This document shows positions 11,655 through 24,863 of a stretch of DNA of 64,000 bases, one piece after another (within the stretch, counting starts at the first letter, position 1; every line of letters begins with the position of its first letter). Position numbers and translations under genes: made by a program. The notes below the pieces were generated by a model that had not been told where the DNA came from, did no database searches, and was given only the letters and a program-made list of their open reading frames with translations. The stretch spans positions 434,001 through 498,000 of the forward strand of contig JAHGAU010000021.1 of assembly GCA_019925105.1 (NCBI GenBank), written 5' to 3'. The stretch comes from Niebla homalea. Taxonomy: Eukaryota; Ascomycota; Lecanoromycetes; Lecanorales; Ramalinaceae.

Positions 11655-14600
11655 AATAAATATCAATATTTAATATATTTACGCTTTTAAGGATAATATA
11701 ATATAACGTACGTAAAGAAGTAATTAAAGCCGTAATATTAATATTTAAATTTAAGGAAATAAAAAATATTAATATTATAATAATATAAAAGCCGTTATAT
11801 AATTTATATATTTACTTTTTAATTAACCCGGGAAATAATTTTTATTTAACCTTCAAAAGTAATAAAACGATATGGACGTACTTTTTTATTAATAAGAGGT
11901 TAAATATAGATAATTAAAACATTATTTATTACGGAGGGAATTTATATACGTTCCGGATTATATAAGAAAAGGCTATTAAAAGCAATTTAAATATTTATAA
12001 TATATATAATCCGTTATTAATTAATAAAAAAAAACCCTTTATAATTTTATTACTTAAGGATATTATAATTATATTTAATAAATATTTCTTAATAAGGGAC
12101 TTTAATCTTTATTACGCTTAATAAAATAAGGAAGATTATATAATTAATTATATTAAATTTAAAAAGCTATTAATAATTATTATATAATTTAATTTTACGT
12201 TATTAACGTTAAAAGGAACTATTATATAAGAAAGCCGTAAATTTAAAATTATAATTAATTTAATATTTAATTTAAAAAGCATTATTAATTTAATTATAAT
12301 ATACGGACCTTAAAAGGACTTAAAATATAATTTGGATTACGTTCTAATATAAATAACCTTAAATTAATCCGTTAACGTAACTCCGCTTTTATTATTTAAA
12401 TAAACGTAAAAAATAATTAAGGAAGTTAAAATATTTATAAAAACGGTAAAAATAATATTTTAATTAATAGAATTCCCTTAATTTAATAATAAGGAATAAA
12501 TCGACCGTTTTATAATATAAATAATAAAAACTTTAAACGAAGTAATTAATATAATAGTTTTAATAATAAAACCGTTTAAAAAAGTTAAAACTTATTAAAA
12601 CGAAGAATATATAAAGGTAACTATAAAGGTAAAAGTACTTATAAAGTAAATTATTAAATATAAAAACCGGAAAACATTATAATAATTAAAAGAAACTTAA
12701 AAGGAAAAAAAGAAAATTATCCGGAAGATTAAATAAATATATTTCCGGGTTATAATATATAACTTAGCGGTTTCCTTTTATAATATTTAAAAGTTAATAA
12801 AATATAATAAAAAACAAAATAAGAAACTTAAATTTATCCTTAAGTTTTTACCTTTAAAAAGATTAAACGATATGGTAATAAATACCTTTAATGGTAAGAT
12901 TAAAACCCTTAAAGGGGTATTCTTTCCTTTATTATCGGAAATTAATTTAATAAATATTAATAATATTATATATCTTAAATTAATAATAATAAGTAAAATA
13001 ATAACTTAAGAAATAATAATTAAAACGATTAATAAACCGAAAAAGGATAAAGTCCTTAAACTTAACGGTATATTAAATAGGTTTTTATTTATAATAATAT
13101 TGTTATTTAAAAAGGTTTTTATTTATTTATTTTAAATTTATTTTAATATAAGTTATTACCCTTATAAATTTAAGGAAATTAAAACGATTATCTTTAAGAA
13201 GCCGGTTAAGTTAAATTATTTAAAGGTAAAATTATATAAATTTATAATATTCCTTTATATATTAAAGAAAACTTTAAAAACGGTAATTATAAAGATCTTA
13301 AGTAATTATATAAAAGAATATAAGTTACTCTTTAATTAATAAATAAGGGTAAAAAAAAGATAATTAACGGAAACGGCTTTTAAAGGCTTAATTAATAATA
13401 TATATACGGTATAAAGTTATAAAAAAAAATATATTATAAGTCTTTTTTTCTTTAAATATTATAAGGGCGTTTAATAAAATAAATTATTAAAGGTTATTAT
13501 ATAATTTACGGAAAAAAGGGGGTTTATTTTTTTTTTTTATAAATTAAATAAAAAGTTTCTTAAGTAATTAAATAACGTTAATTAACCTAAAATAAAAAAT
13601 AAATATAATAAAACCCACAATAATAAGGATTCCTTAAAAATTATTTATTTTCCCGATTTTATTCTTATTCTTTAATAATTTACTTATTAAAAACTTAATA
13701 AAATTAAAATAAAAAATTTAAATAAAAAGCTTTATTAATAATATTTATTTTTTAATTTATAATACGTTTATTTATATAAATTATTTAAAGTTTATTTATA
13801 ATAAATAAAGATATATAAAGTTTAATTTATTTTATATAAATATAAGCTTATTTATATAATAAAAAACTTAAAGTTATATAATATAATAATTATAATAAAC
13901 TTAAATAATATAACGGTAAAATCGGAGGTTAATATTAAAATACTTAATTTATAAATTAATAAGAAATTAAATTAAAAAAATTATATAAAAAAGGTTTAAA
14001 AGAAAATAATTTTATAAGAAAGGGGCCTTATTTACTTTATAACGTTAACGTAAAAAACTATTTTATAAAAAATTAAAATTATTTATTAAACGGTTATAAA
14101 GTTTATGATAACGTATATAATAATTATTTAATACGTACCTGAAAATACGTTTAAATATAAAAAAAAGCCTATTTAATAATTATAAAAAATTTAAAACCGA
14201 TACTTAAGAATAATAAATAAAGTATATAAAGTAATTTTTATTCCGGTATTAAAATCCAAAATCTTTATATTATTAATAAAATTAACTTTTAATTAAATAA
14301 TTGCTTAAATAAAACTTAAAAAAATATAAACCTAGTTATATTAATAGGAAACGAACGTATTTATTAAAACTATAAAAGGCCACGGATAAAAAGGCGTAAA
14401 AAAACGGTATTTACTTTTTTTATAAAAATTAAATTAAAGTAAATTAAGAAAAAAATTAATTTAATTTACGTTTAAAAAGTTAACGTAAAAATATATAGAC
14501 TTTTATTTAAAGTAAAAACGGCGGAAAAAAAGAAAACTATAAAAGTAAAATTAACGGCAATTACCTTATAAATTAAAGGGAAATAAATAAAGCGTTAACG

Positions 14601-15370
14601 TAAATATAAAGAATTAATCCTTTAAAGGTAATAATACCCGGCTTTAAATAATAATAAAATTATTAATAAGTATCTTTGGTATTATAAAATTATAAAGAAA
14701 AGTAATAACGCGTTAATAATTTAATTCCGGATAAATAAAAATAACTTAATTTACTTTTTTTTTTTTTATTATATACGCCGGTAATTAGATTAACGTTAAT
14801 TATAAATATAAATAATAAAAATAGGATATTATATATATATTAATTTTTTATTTACTATTTAAGGAGCTTAAATTAAGGTTAATTAAAAGGGTAAAAATTA
14901 ACGATTATCGTTAAATACTTATTAATAAAAAGGGTATTAAAGCGGTTATTAAATTTATAATAATTACGGGCTTATTATTATAATTTAACTTAACCAAAAA
15001 AATAAATAAAATGGTTAAAAACTTAATTAAGAAACCTTACTATTAACCTAAGGGTAAAAAGTAATAGCGGGAAAACTATACTTAATAAAAGGTTAAAAAG
15101 GCTATAAATACCGGAATAATATAAAAAACGATATTATATTAATTAATAAAATTATATAAATAAAATAATAATAATTTACGTATTAGTAAGGATATTTAAT
15201 AATATAATCGGAATTTCGAAATTTTAATATTAAATAAACCCGTAAGGTAACGGAAAAGCAATAAGTTTAAAAGTAACCTTTAAATAAATTTAGTTATAAT
15301 ATTATAGGTTTTCTTAAAAAAAACGTATAAATAAATTCTTATTTTTTAAATAACCGTAAATACTTTTAAC
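11655..15370 (+). pseudogene. LINE-B ORF2: endonuclease and reverse transcriptase, decayed
   Basis: It begins near 11655 with the endonuclease start (TLLRII*YNVRKE, compare FLRII*YNV in LINE-C). A KDFNLYYYI-like stretch for the endonuclease GDFNLHH motif lies in the first third. The RT catalytic segment near 13731 reads FINNI, a RIP form of FVDDV. ORF2 would nick target DNA and prime reverse transcription there. Stops fill the frame; ends are approximate. Confidence 0.7.
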
Positions 15371-15539
15371 CCTTAAAATAAAAGTAAAAGTTAAATAAAT
15401 ACCGGTTTTTATTTTTAATATAATAAATATCGGGTTTTTACGGTTATTAATAAGGCTAAATAGTTAAGTATTAAGGAACACCGGAATTAACCTAGCTAGA
15501 TCCGTAATATAAATCAATTAATCAATCAATATTTCGTTA

Positions 15540-18500
15540 ACTTTTAAATATTATAAGGTAAAACCGTTAAATTATATATTATAAACTGAAAGTATATTTA
15601 CTTAATTTTTTTAATAGTCCTTTCCTTTTTTTTTTTTAAATAATCCTTAATTAATTAAATATCTTTTAATTTTTATACTTAAAAGTTTACTTAATTAACC
15701 TTTTCGCTTTTATAGTCGCGATTATATATTTTTTATTTTAATAAGTTTTAATTTTTTAAAAGGGTTTTATTATTGGAATAATTTTATTAATTATTTTATT
15801 TAATGCTTTTATTATTTACTTTATAAAGAGGTTAATCCGGTTTTTATTATTTAATTAAAAAAGGTCCGTAAACTATATTATTATCTTTTCCGTTTTTATA
15901 TAAACCTTTACTTCCTTAACCGTTTTTTACGCCCTCCTTACCGGTAATAATAGGGTTATATTAATAGTTTAATTTAAGGTTATTTATATTAATATATAAT
16001 TTAAATTATATTTTAAGTCTTTTTATAGCCTATATATTATAACTATACCGGTAACCTTTTCTATATTAAAGGCCAGATTAATTATCGTTTTAAACTTATA
16101 ACTTTTTTATATAATAATTTTTTATAATATTAATAATAAAAAGTTAATTTAAGTAATAATTATTAATAAATTATTTAATTTAATATAATTTATTATATGC
16201 TTTTCCTTATTTTATATATAATAATAAAGGTTAAAGTTTTTAAATAATATATATTTATTTAAAATAATTAAAACCTCTTTAAGTAACGATATTATAAAAG
16301 GTTTTTTTTTATTAACCGGTAATAGGTTATATACGTTATAGATATTAAGGTTACCCTTTAAGTCCCCTTCTTTTATAATACGGAATATATAAAGGTTTTT
16401 ATTATAATAAGTAATATCTTAATTATTTATATTAAGCAGTTTATTTATAAAGAAGTATATTTTAATTATTTTATCCCCCTTAAAAATTAAATAAAACTTC
16501 TTTTTTAAGTTAATAAATAAATATATATATAAGTTATATAATGATTTTTATATTATTATAACGTTAACGTTTTTAACTTCTTTAAATTTAAATATTAATA
16601 TTATTATTTTAATTTTTTTATTACGGATATTATATTATATTATTCTTAGAAACGTTAATATATTATATATTAACCTTTATAAAGACTTTTTTTTTTTTTA
16701 TATCCGTTTAAGTTACGGATTTTTTATTAAAATTAAGTATTTTCTAATTTAATATCTTCCCGGTTATTATTAAAAACGTAAAACGGCCGGCTTTTAAGGT
16801 TAAAATTATAAAAAGTTTTTTTTTTTTTTTTACCGTTATTTACCTTTTATTATTTAATTAATTAAGTTTACGTCTTAAAGCTATTTTTAATTAATTTATT
16901 AAATTAATTTTATACGTATTATACCGTTAAATCTTTATAATTATCCGGGTTTCCTTACGTTTAATTTCCTTAACTTTTATTATATATTTAAAATCCTATA
17001 TTAAATATCCTTCTTTATTATACGTAACGTATTTAAATATACTTTTTATAAGCCCCTTAATTATTAACTTTATATATTTATAAATATCGTAATTTTTAAT
17101 ATAAATTATATATTTTATAATATTAAGGTATTTTATAATAATATATTTATAATTTTAATACTTAAAATATTAATAAATATTAACCGTTTTATCTTATAAT
17201 TAAGTTATTTTAAGAAATCCCTTTTTAATAATTTTTTTATTTAAAACGCTATTATATATTTTTATTAACGTTATACTTAATATAACGGTAAAATATCTTT
17301 TTATATATCTTAAGGAGTTAAGTCTTTTTATTACCGGCGGAAACCTATAATTAATAATTTTAAGCTTTAAATAAAAAACCGTATTTTCTTTTTTTATACT
17401 TTTTAATATAGCTTTTTTCTTAATTTTCTTAAAACGTAAAAAGTATATTTTATTTATTATAATAATAAATAATTACCTTAAAACTTTAATTAACTTATAT
17501 TCTTTTTTATTAATTTAAATTTTAAATTTTAATAAATTTTCTTTCGTTTTTAAAAACGTTATATTAAAAAGGATATTTTTACTTTATAGTTTTTATATTA
17601 TAATAATTTATTTTATTAATAATTCCGTTATTATTTTAAAAGCCTTTATTAATTATAACGGGTTTATTTTTACCGTTACGTTCCTTTTTTTATTATTAAA
17701 TAAATAGACCGTTATTATCTTTGCCTTCTTTAATACGGCCGTTTTTTCCTTTATTATCCTTTTATTATTTACCGTAAATATCCCTTTTATTATCTTTATC
17801 GTTTAATTCTTTTTTATTTAAGGGGCCGCCGTTTTTATACCCTTATTTTATATATTTAGCCTTAAATTATTATCTTTACCTTTTATTAATGCCCTTATTA
17901 CCGCTTTTTAAGAGCCTTATAATTGTTCCGTTTCCTTTAATTTTACCCTTATTTTTATATAAAAGTCCTTTATGCCTTTTAATTTAATCTATAGTATTAA
18001 TTAGGTTTTTAACGTAATATTCTTTTATTTTATTATAAGGAGTTCTTTTAAGGCTTTTACTATTTCCTTTACCGCCTTTTTACCCTTATTTACCGGGCGA
18101 CGTATTATCTCCGCCCTTTATTTTTAATCCCTTAAGGTTTTATCCTCCTTATTAATCTTATTTCCCCTTTATATACCCTTAATAATACTTTTATTACGGT
18201 TTTTCCGCTTTTTCCCCCCGCCCGTATTCCTCGCCGTTAATACTATACCGGCCTTTTTACCCCCTTATTTACTTATTACCTCCGTATTATTATTACGCGT
18301 TTTATACGTTTTAATATGCGTATTTTATTAATTTTAATTTCTTTATTTATTTTAAGTATTATCCGGCTTATTATTATTATATTACCCGTACGCGTTATCG
18401 CCGTTTCTATTAATATAGGTTATTTATCCGTTTATTATTTTATTCTTAACTATTACGTTATTTTTACTTATCGCACTTAATATACTTCTTTTACTATTAT

Positions 18501-18558
18501 TAAAGCTATACGTATATATATCGTTTTGGACCTTTGGGGTCCCTTTATTCGTCGCCAT
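15540..18558 (-). pseudogene. LINE-A ORF1 and ORF2 N-terminal part
   Basis: ORF1 reads leftward from 18558 (ATGGCGACGAATAAAGGG on the minus strand) to about 16690, with the zinc-knuckle region near its end. ORF2 follows from about 16665 with the endonuclease domain and is cut at 15540 by LINE-B, resuming at 9763. Stops of RIP type occur throughout. The ORF1 start retains an intact ATG. Confidence 0.75.
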
Positions 18559-18598
18559 TTCCTCCTAATTTTATTAATTATTTTCTAAGAAAAGATAT

Positions 18599-19032
18599 AT
18601 TAAGCGAAAAGTTAATAGAATAATCGTTTAATATTACCTTTACGTCTTAAGCTAAGTTATTATAATAGATCCAGAACGCGTACGTTAACGATAACGTTAT
18701 TTAACGAATTATATAATTTAAGGAAACGGATAATAAGAAAATCCCTTTAAATATTGTTAAGAAAAACCTCTTTAAGTTAAAGTTAAGTTATTACGACGTT
18801 TAAAACGGCTTATTTTATATCGTTAATAAGCTATTTATACTTACGGATAATAATTTACGTATAAGGATTATACGCTTAATCTATAAGTTAATTATAAAGG
18901 GCTATAATAATAGGATTATAACGTATAAGCGTTTAAGTTTATAATATTATTAACCGCGGATAACAGACTTAATATCCCGCTTTATTAAGTTATACTATAT
19001 ATATAAAAGGTTAAAAGTATATTGTGAAGTAA
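18599..19032 (+). pseudogene. E1 pol: integrase zinc-binding (H2C2) region
   Basis: This is the second E1 piece, between LINE-A and LINE-C. It reads NGLFYIVNKLFILTDNNLRI, RIIRLIYKLIIKGYNNR, then YY*PRITDLISRFIKLYYIY. This matches the Gypsy layout before the integrase core (GLLY..LYIP, RLIH..PAGGHPG, YYWPRM), with His/Cys codons altered to Tyr by RIP. The last 14 bases (19019-19032) are the left LINE-C TSD. Confidence 0.8.
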
Positions 19033-19059
19033 TAATATATTAATTAATCCGGACTGAGA

Positions 19060-20905
19060 ATAACGACGAACAAAGGGACCCCAGAGGTCCAAAACGATAC
19101 GTATACGCATAGCTCTAATAATAGTAAGAGAAGTATATTAAGTATAATAAGTAGAAATAACGTAATGGTTAAAAATAAAGTAATAAATAAATAAGTAGCT
19201 TATATTAATAGAAATAGCGATAACGCGTATAAGCAATATAATAATAATAAGCCGGATAACGTTTAAAATAAATAAGGGAATTAAGGTTAATAAAATACGT
19301 ATATTAAGGTATATAAAATACGTAATAATAATACGGAAATAATAGGTAAATAAGGGGTAAAAAGGCCGGTACGATATTAACGGCGAAGGATATAGACGGA
19401 GGGAAAAGGCGGAAAAATGACGGTAAAAGTATTATTAAGGGTATATAAAAAGGAAATAAGGTTAATAAAGAAGATAAAACCTTAAGGGATTAAAGGTAAA
19501 AGGCAGAGACGGTATATCGCCCGGTAAATAAAGGTAAAAAAGCAATAAAAAAAGTAATAAAAACCTTAAAAGGATTTTTTATAGTAAAATAAAAGGATAT
19601 TACGTTAAAGATTTAACCGATATTATAGATTAAGTTAAAAAACGTAAAAGACTTCTATATAAAGGTAAGGGTAAAATTAAGAAAAACAGAGCGGCTATAA
19701 GGTTCTTAAAGGGCGGTAATAAAAACGTTAATAAAAAGTAAAGATAATAATTTAAGGTTAAATATATAAGGCGAAAGTACGAAAGCGGCGGCCCCTTAAA
19801 TAAAAGAAAATTAAGCAATAAGGATAATAAAAAAGGTATTTATAACGGAGAATAAAGGGATAATAAAGGAAAAAGCGGCTATATTAAGGAAGGTAAAAAT
19901 AATAACGGTCCGTTTATTTAATAATAAGGAAAAAAACATAATGGTAAAAGTAAATCCGTTATAATTAATAAAAGCTTTTAAAGTAATAATAAAATTATTA
20001 ATAAAATAAATTATTACGGTATATAAATTATAAAGTAAAAATATCTTCCTTAATATAATATTTTTAAAAACGAAAAAAAACTTAAAAAGGTTTAAGGTTT
20101 AAATTAATAAAGGAAAATATAAATTAATTAAAATTTTAAGGTAATTATTTATTATTATAATAAATAAAATATATTTATTACGTTTTAAAGAAACTGAAAA
20201 AGAAATTATATTAAAAAGTATAAAAAGGGAGAATATAGTTTTTTACTTAAGGCTTAAAATCGTTAATTATAAACTTCCGCCGGTAATAAAAAAACCCGAT
20301 TCTTTAAAATATATAAAAAGGTATTTTATTATTATATTAAGCGTAATATTAATAAAGATATATAATAACGTCTTAAATAAAAAGATTATTAAAGGGGATT
20401 TCTTAAGATAATTCAGTTATAAGATAAAGCGGTTAATATTTATTAATATTTTAAGTATTAAAATTATAAATATATTATTATAAAATACCTTAATATTATA
20501 AAATATATAATTTACGTTAAAAGTTATAATATTTATAAGTATATAAAGTTAATAATTAAGGGACTTATAAAGGATATATTTAAATACGTTATATATAATA
20601 AAAAAAGATATTTAATATAGGATTCTAAATATATAATAAGAATTAAAAAGATTAAACGCAAGGAAACTTAAATAATTATAAAAATCCAACGGTATAATAT
20701 ATATAAAATTAATTTAATAAGTTAATTAAAGGTAACCTTAAAACGTAAACTTAATTAATTAAATAATAAAAGGTAAATAATAATAAAAAAAGAAAGCTTT
20801 TTACGATCTTAACCTTAAAGGCCGGCCGTTTTACGTCTTTAATAATAACCGGGAAAATATTAAGTTAAAAAATATTTAATTTTAATAAAAAGTTTATAAT
20901 TTAAA
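19060..20905 (+). pseudogene. LINE-C ORF1 (zinc-knuckle protein), decayed
   Basis: The start codon is ATA (RIP of ATG), then codons for TTNKGTPEVQNDTYT. The N-terminal half is charged and Gln/Asn-rich. A conserved block at 20165-20390 matches LINE-B. Near 20560-20670 the frame reads YVIYNKKRYLI*DSKYIIRI, which fits a zinc knuckle CxxCxxxGHxxWxxxC followed by an Arg-rich helix once Cys/His-to-Tyr and Trp-to-stop changes are allowed. The Pro/Gln/Arg-rich C-terminus runs to about 20905. Confidence 0.68.
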
Positions 20906-20933
20906 TAAGTATAAAAAAAGGAGCTTTTATAAA

Positions 20934-23900
20934 GGTTAATATATAATATATTAACGTTTTTAAGAATAATATAATATAACGTCCGTAATAAAAGAATTAA
21001 AGTAATAATATTAATATTTAAATTTAAAGAAATTAAGGATATCAACGTTATAATAATATAGGAACTATTATATAGTTTATATATATATTTATTTATTAAC
21101 CTGAAAAAAAGTTTTATTTAACCTTTAAAAAAAATAAAATAATTAAGATATACTTTTTCGTAAATAAGCGGCTTAACGTAAATAATTAAGATATTACTTA
21201 TTATAATAGAAACCTTTATATACTCCATATTATAAAAAAAAAGGACTTAAAAGGCGACCTTAATATTTATAACGTATATAATTTACCGCCGGTTAATAAA
21301 GAAAAACTTTTTATAATATTATTATTTAAAAAGGTTTTAATTACTTTAAGTAAATATATATTACTTAAAGACTTTAATTTATATTATTATATATAAAATA
21401 AAGAAGGGTATATAATAAATTACGTTAAATTAGATAACCTATTAATAGTTATTATTTAAGTTAACCTTTTATTATTAATATTATAAAAGATTATTACGTA
21501 AAAGAATTATAAATTTAAAATAACGATTAATTTAGCCTTTAATATAAAAAAGGTTACCGGCGCGGTTATAATATATAAGTTATAAAAGGACTTAAAATAT
21601 AATTCGGATTATATATTAATATAAATAACCTTAAATTAAACCGTTAATATAACCTTATTATTATTAATAAAGAAAATATAAAAAACGGTTAAGGAAATAG
21701 AGGTTTATATAAAAACGGAGGAAATAATAATATAATTTACGGACCTCCTTTAATTAAATAATAAAGACCGGATCGATTTTTTAATAAAGCGAATAATAAA
21801 AGTATTAAATAAAATAATTAATAAGATTATTTTAATAACGAAACTTTCTTAAAGAGTTAAAACCTATTAAAATAAAAAGTATATAACCGCGATTATAAAA
21901 ACGAAAAAATTAATTAAATAAACTTTTAAATATAAAAATTAAAAAATACTTAATTAATTAAAAGTTATTTAAAAAAAAAAAAAAAAAAAATTTATTAAGA
22001 AAGTTAAATAAATATACTTTCAGTTTATAATATATAACTTAACGGTTTTACTTTATAGTATTTAAAAGTTAATAAAGTATAATAAAAAATAAAATAAGAA
22101 ATTAAAGCTTATTTTTAAATTCTTATTTTTTAAAAGATTTAATAATATATTAATTAATACCTTTAATAATAAAATTAAAACCCTTAAAAAAGCATTTTTC
22201 TTTTTTTCCGTTAAAAGTTAACTTAAACGATATTAACGGCATTATATACTTTAACCCTATATTAATAAATAAAATAATAATATAAAATATAATAATTAAA
22301 GCGATTAATAAATTAAAGAAGGATAAAACCTCGGGACCGAATAGGATTCCTAATAGATTCTTAATAATAATAACCTTATTATTTAAAAAGATCTTTACTT
22401 ATTTCTTTTAAGTATATTTTAATGTTAATTATTATTTACGTAAGTTTAAGGAAATAAAAATAATTATCCTTAAGAAGCTTATTAAACCGGATTACTTTAA
22501 AATAAAGTCTTATAAATCTATTATATTCTTATATACGTTAAAGAAAGCTTTAAAATTAATAATAATAAAGATCTTTAACGATTATATAAAAAATTACGGA
22601 CTTTTCCTTAATTAATAAATAAAAGTAAGGAGAAATAAGTTAATGAAAATATCCCTTAAAGGATTAATTAACGGTATATATATATTATAAAATTACGGGA
22701 AGAAATATATTATAAGTCTTTTTTCTTTTAATATTATAAATATTTTTAATAAAATAAATTATTAAAAGTTATTATATAACTTAAAAAAGAAAGGGATATT
22801 ACCCTTCTTAATTAAATAAATAAAGAGTTTTTAAGTAATTAAGCTATATTAATTAACCTAAAATAAAAGATAAGCTTAATAAAGCCCGCTATAATAGGGA
22901 TTCCTTAAGGATCGTTTATTTCTTTTATATTATTTTTATTTTTTAACGATTTATTAATCGAAAAGCTTATTAAGTTAAAATAAAAGGTTTAAGTTAAAAA
23001 CTTTATTAATAACGTTTATTTTTTAGTTTATAATACTTTTATACGTATAAATTATTTAAAATTAAAATAGGTTTATAAAGTTTATCTTTAATAAATAAGA
23101 ATTTACGGGGCTTAATTTATATTATATAAATATAAGCTTATTTATATAATTAAAAACTTAAAGCTATATAATATAATAATTATAATAAACTTAAGTAAAG
23201 TTATAATAAAGTTAAATATTAATATTAAAGTCTTTAATTTTTAAGTAAATAAAAAGCTTAATTAAAAGGATTATATAAGGAAAATTTAAAAGAAAATAAC
23301 TTTATAAGAAAAGGTTTTACTTATCTCGTTATATCGATATAAGGAGTTACGTTATAAAAGGTTCAGATTATTTATTAAGCTATAATAAAGTTAATTATAA
23401 TATATATTACGGCCATTTAATATATACTTAAGGGTATTCCGGGGCATAGGAAAAAGCTTATTTAAATATTATAAAAAGTCCAGAATCGGTATTTAAAAAT
23501 AATTAACGGTATTTATAAAGTAATTTTTATCCCGGTATTAAAGTTTAAAATTTTTATACCGCTAATCGAAATCTTATTAAATTAAATAATTGCTTAAATA
23601 AGGTTAAACAAATATATATATTTAATTACGATAATAAGAAATAAACGGATCCGTTAAAATTTTAATAAATTTAAAGTTAAAAAGAGTAAATTAAAAATAC
23701 TTCTCTTTCTTCCTATTAAAGTAAAATAAGAATAAATTAAAAAGGAAATTAATTTTATTAATATCCCGGAAATTAATTTAAGCGGGTATAAATTCCCATT
23801 AAATATAAACAAAATTAAAATTAAAAAGATTTAAAAAATAAAAACTATAATAATTACCTTATAAGTTATAATAAAATAAATTAAACGTTAACGGAAATAT

Positions 23901-24710
23901 AAAGACTTTATACTTTAAGGTTATTATTATTTAATTTTTAATAATAAAAAGATTATTAATAAGTATTTCCGCCGTTATAATATTATAAAAAAGAATAATA
24001 ATATATTAATAATTTAATTCCGGACGGATAAAAATAATTTAATTTACTTTTTATTTATTATATATATTAAGGGTTAAATAAACGCTAAATATAAATATAA
24101 ATAAAAAAAGTAAAACGCTATATATATCCTTATTTTTTATTTTTAATTTACGGAAATTAAATTAAAATTTATTATAAAAGTTAATACTTATAATTATTAT
24201 TAAATATTATTTATAAAATAAAATATCCAGGTAACCGTTAAGTTTATAATATTTACCGGATTATTATTATAATTTAACTTTATTATAAAGATAAACGAGG
24301 TTATTAAAAATTTTACGGAGAAAATCCGTTACCGATTAAAAAAGAAAAAGAAAAGCGGAAATTAATTACGTTAATTATATAAATTAGAACGTATCTTTTA
24401 TAGCCGTAAAAATATAATAATAAATGCTTATTAAAAGTCTTTAAAAAAGTTAACGTTAATAATAATATAAAAAAGGTATATATTAAGCGTATAAGTATTA
24501 ATAAAGATATTTAAAGGTATTATATAAGGTTAAAGCAATATAAATATATAAAGGAATAAAAGAATAATAAGCTTAAAGATAGTCTTTATAAAGATATAAT
24601 CGTAATATTACGGATTTTCTTAAAGGAATTAAAATATAAAAAGTATATAAATAAATTGCTATTCTTTAAACGGTTATTAATATCTTTTACCTTAAAGGAT
24701 AAAGGGTAAA
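20934..24710 (+). pseudogene. LINE-C ORF2: endonuclease, RT and C-terminal region
   Basis: The endonuclease domain begins TFLRII*YNVRNKRIKV and has KDFNLYYYI*NK near 21370 (GDFNLHH motif). RT starts around 22250: KTSGPNRIPNRFL, ILKKLIKPDYFKIKSYKSI, LKKALK, then GIP*GSFISFILFLFF and the catalytic FINNV at 23002-23016 (from FVDDV). A long C-terminal region follows, where Tad-type LINEs carry RNase H, but I did not read a secure RNase H motif. It ends near 24710 before the 3' UTR. Confidence 0.78.
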
Positions 24711-24863
24711 GGTTTAATAAATACCGGCTTTTACTTTAACGTTATAAGTATTAGGTTTTTACGGTTATTAATAAGGTTAAAAGGCCGCGTATTAAGGAAC
24801 GCCGGAATTAGCTTAATTAGACCCGTAGTATAAATCAATCAATCAATCAATATTGTGAAGTAA

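Larger units (their letters stand above)
9775..15528 (+). mobile_element. LINE-B, full length, divergent ORF1
   Basis: LINE-B inserted into LINE-A ORF2 with the 11-bp TSD ATATTTCGTTA (9764-9774 and 15529-15539). It starts with an 8-base leader before the ORF1 codon at 9783 and ends with a short ATCA-repeat tail. Beginning, tail and ORF2 layout match the other LINEs, but most of ORF1 after the first dozen residues differs from LINE-A/C/D/E/F/G, so it is a separate subfamily. All frames are broken by stops. Confidence 0.85.
5602..18585 (-). mobile_element. LINE-A, full length but split
   Basis: This non-LTR retrotransposon is on the minus strand in E1, flanked by the 13-bp TSD TAAGAAAAGATAT (5589-5601 and 18586-18598). 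Its (ATTG)n block at 5602-5618 is the reversed 3' tail. Its ORF1 start codon reads backwards at 18556-18558, preceded by a 27-base leader to 18585. Its own DNA is 5602-7512, 8901-9774 and 15540-18585, about 5.83 kb, matching LINE-C (5817 bp). It was interrupted by the small LTR element at 7513-8895 and by LINE-B. Confidence 0.88.
19033..24849 (+). mobile_element. LINE-C, full length
   Basis: This 5817-bp non-LTR retrotransposon in the E1 integrase gene is flanked by the 14-bp TSD ATATTGTGAAGTAA (19019-19032 and 24850-24863). A 27-base leader precedes the ORF1 start at 19060. The 3' end has a UTR containing GGAACGCCGGAATTAGCTTA and the tail ATCAATCAATCA. ORF1 zinc knuckle, endonuclease and RT motifs suggest the fungal Tad1-type group. 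It is thoroughly RIP-mutated. Confidence 0.9.

Noticed and set aside
19630..19818. 62-codon open frame on the minus strand
   Set aside because: It is antisense to LINE-C ORF1. RIP leaves few stops in some antisense frames, and no other LINE copy supports it as coding.
20860..21045. 61-codon minus-strand frame
   Set aside because: It lies antisense across the LINE-C ORF1/ORF2 junction, where the plus strand carries the endonuclease start.
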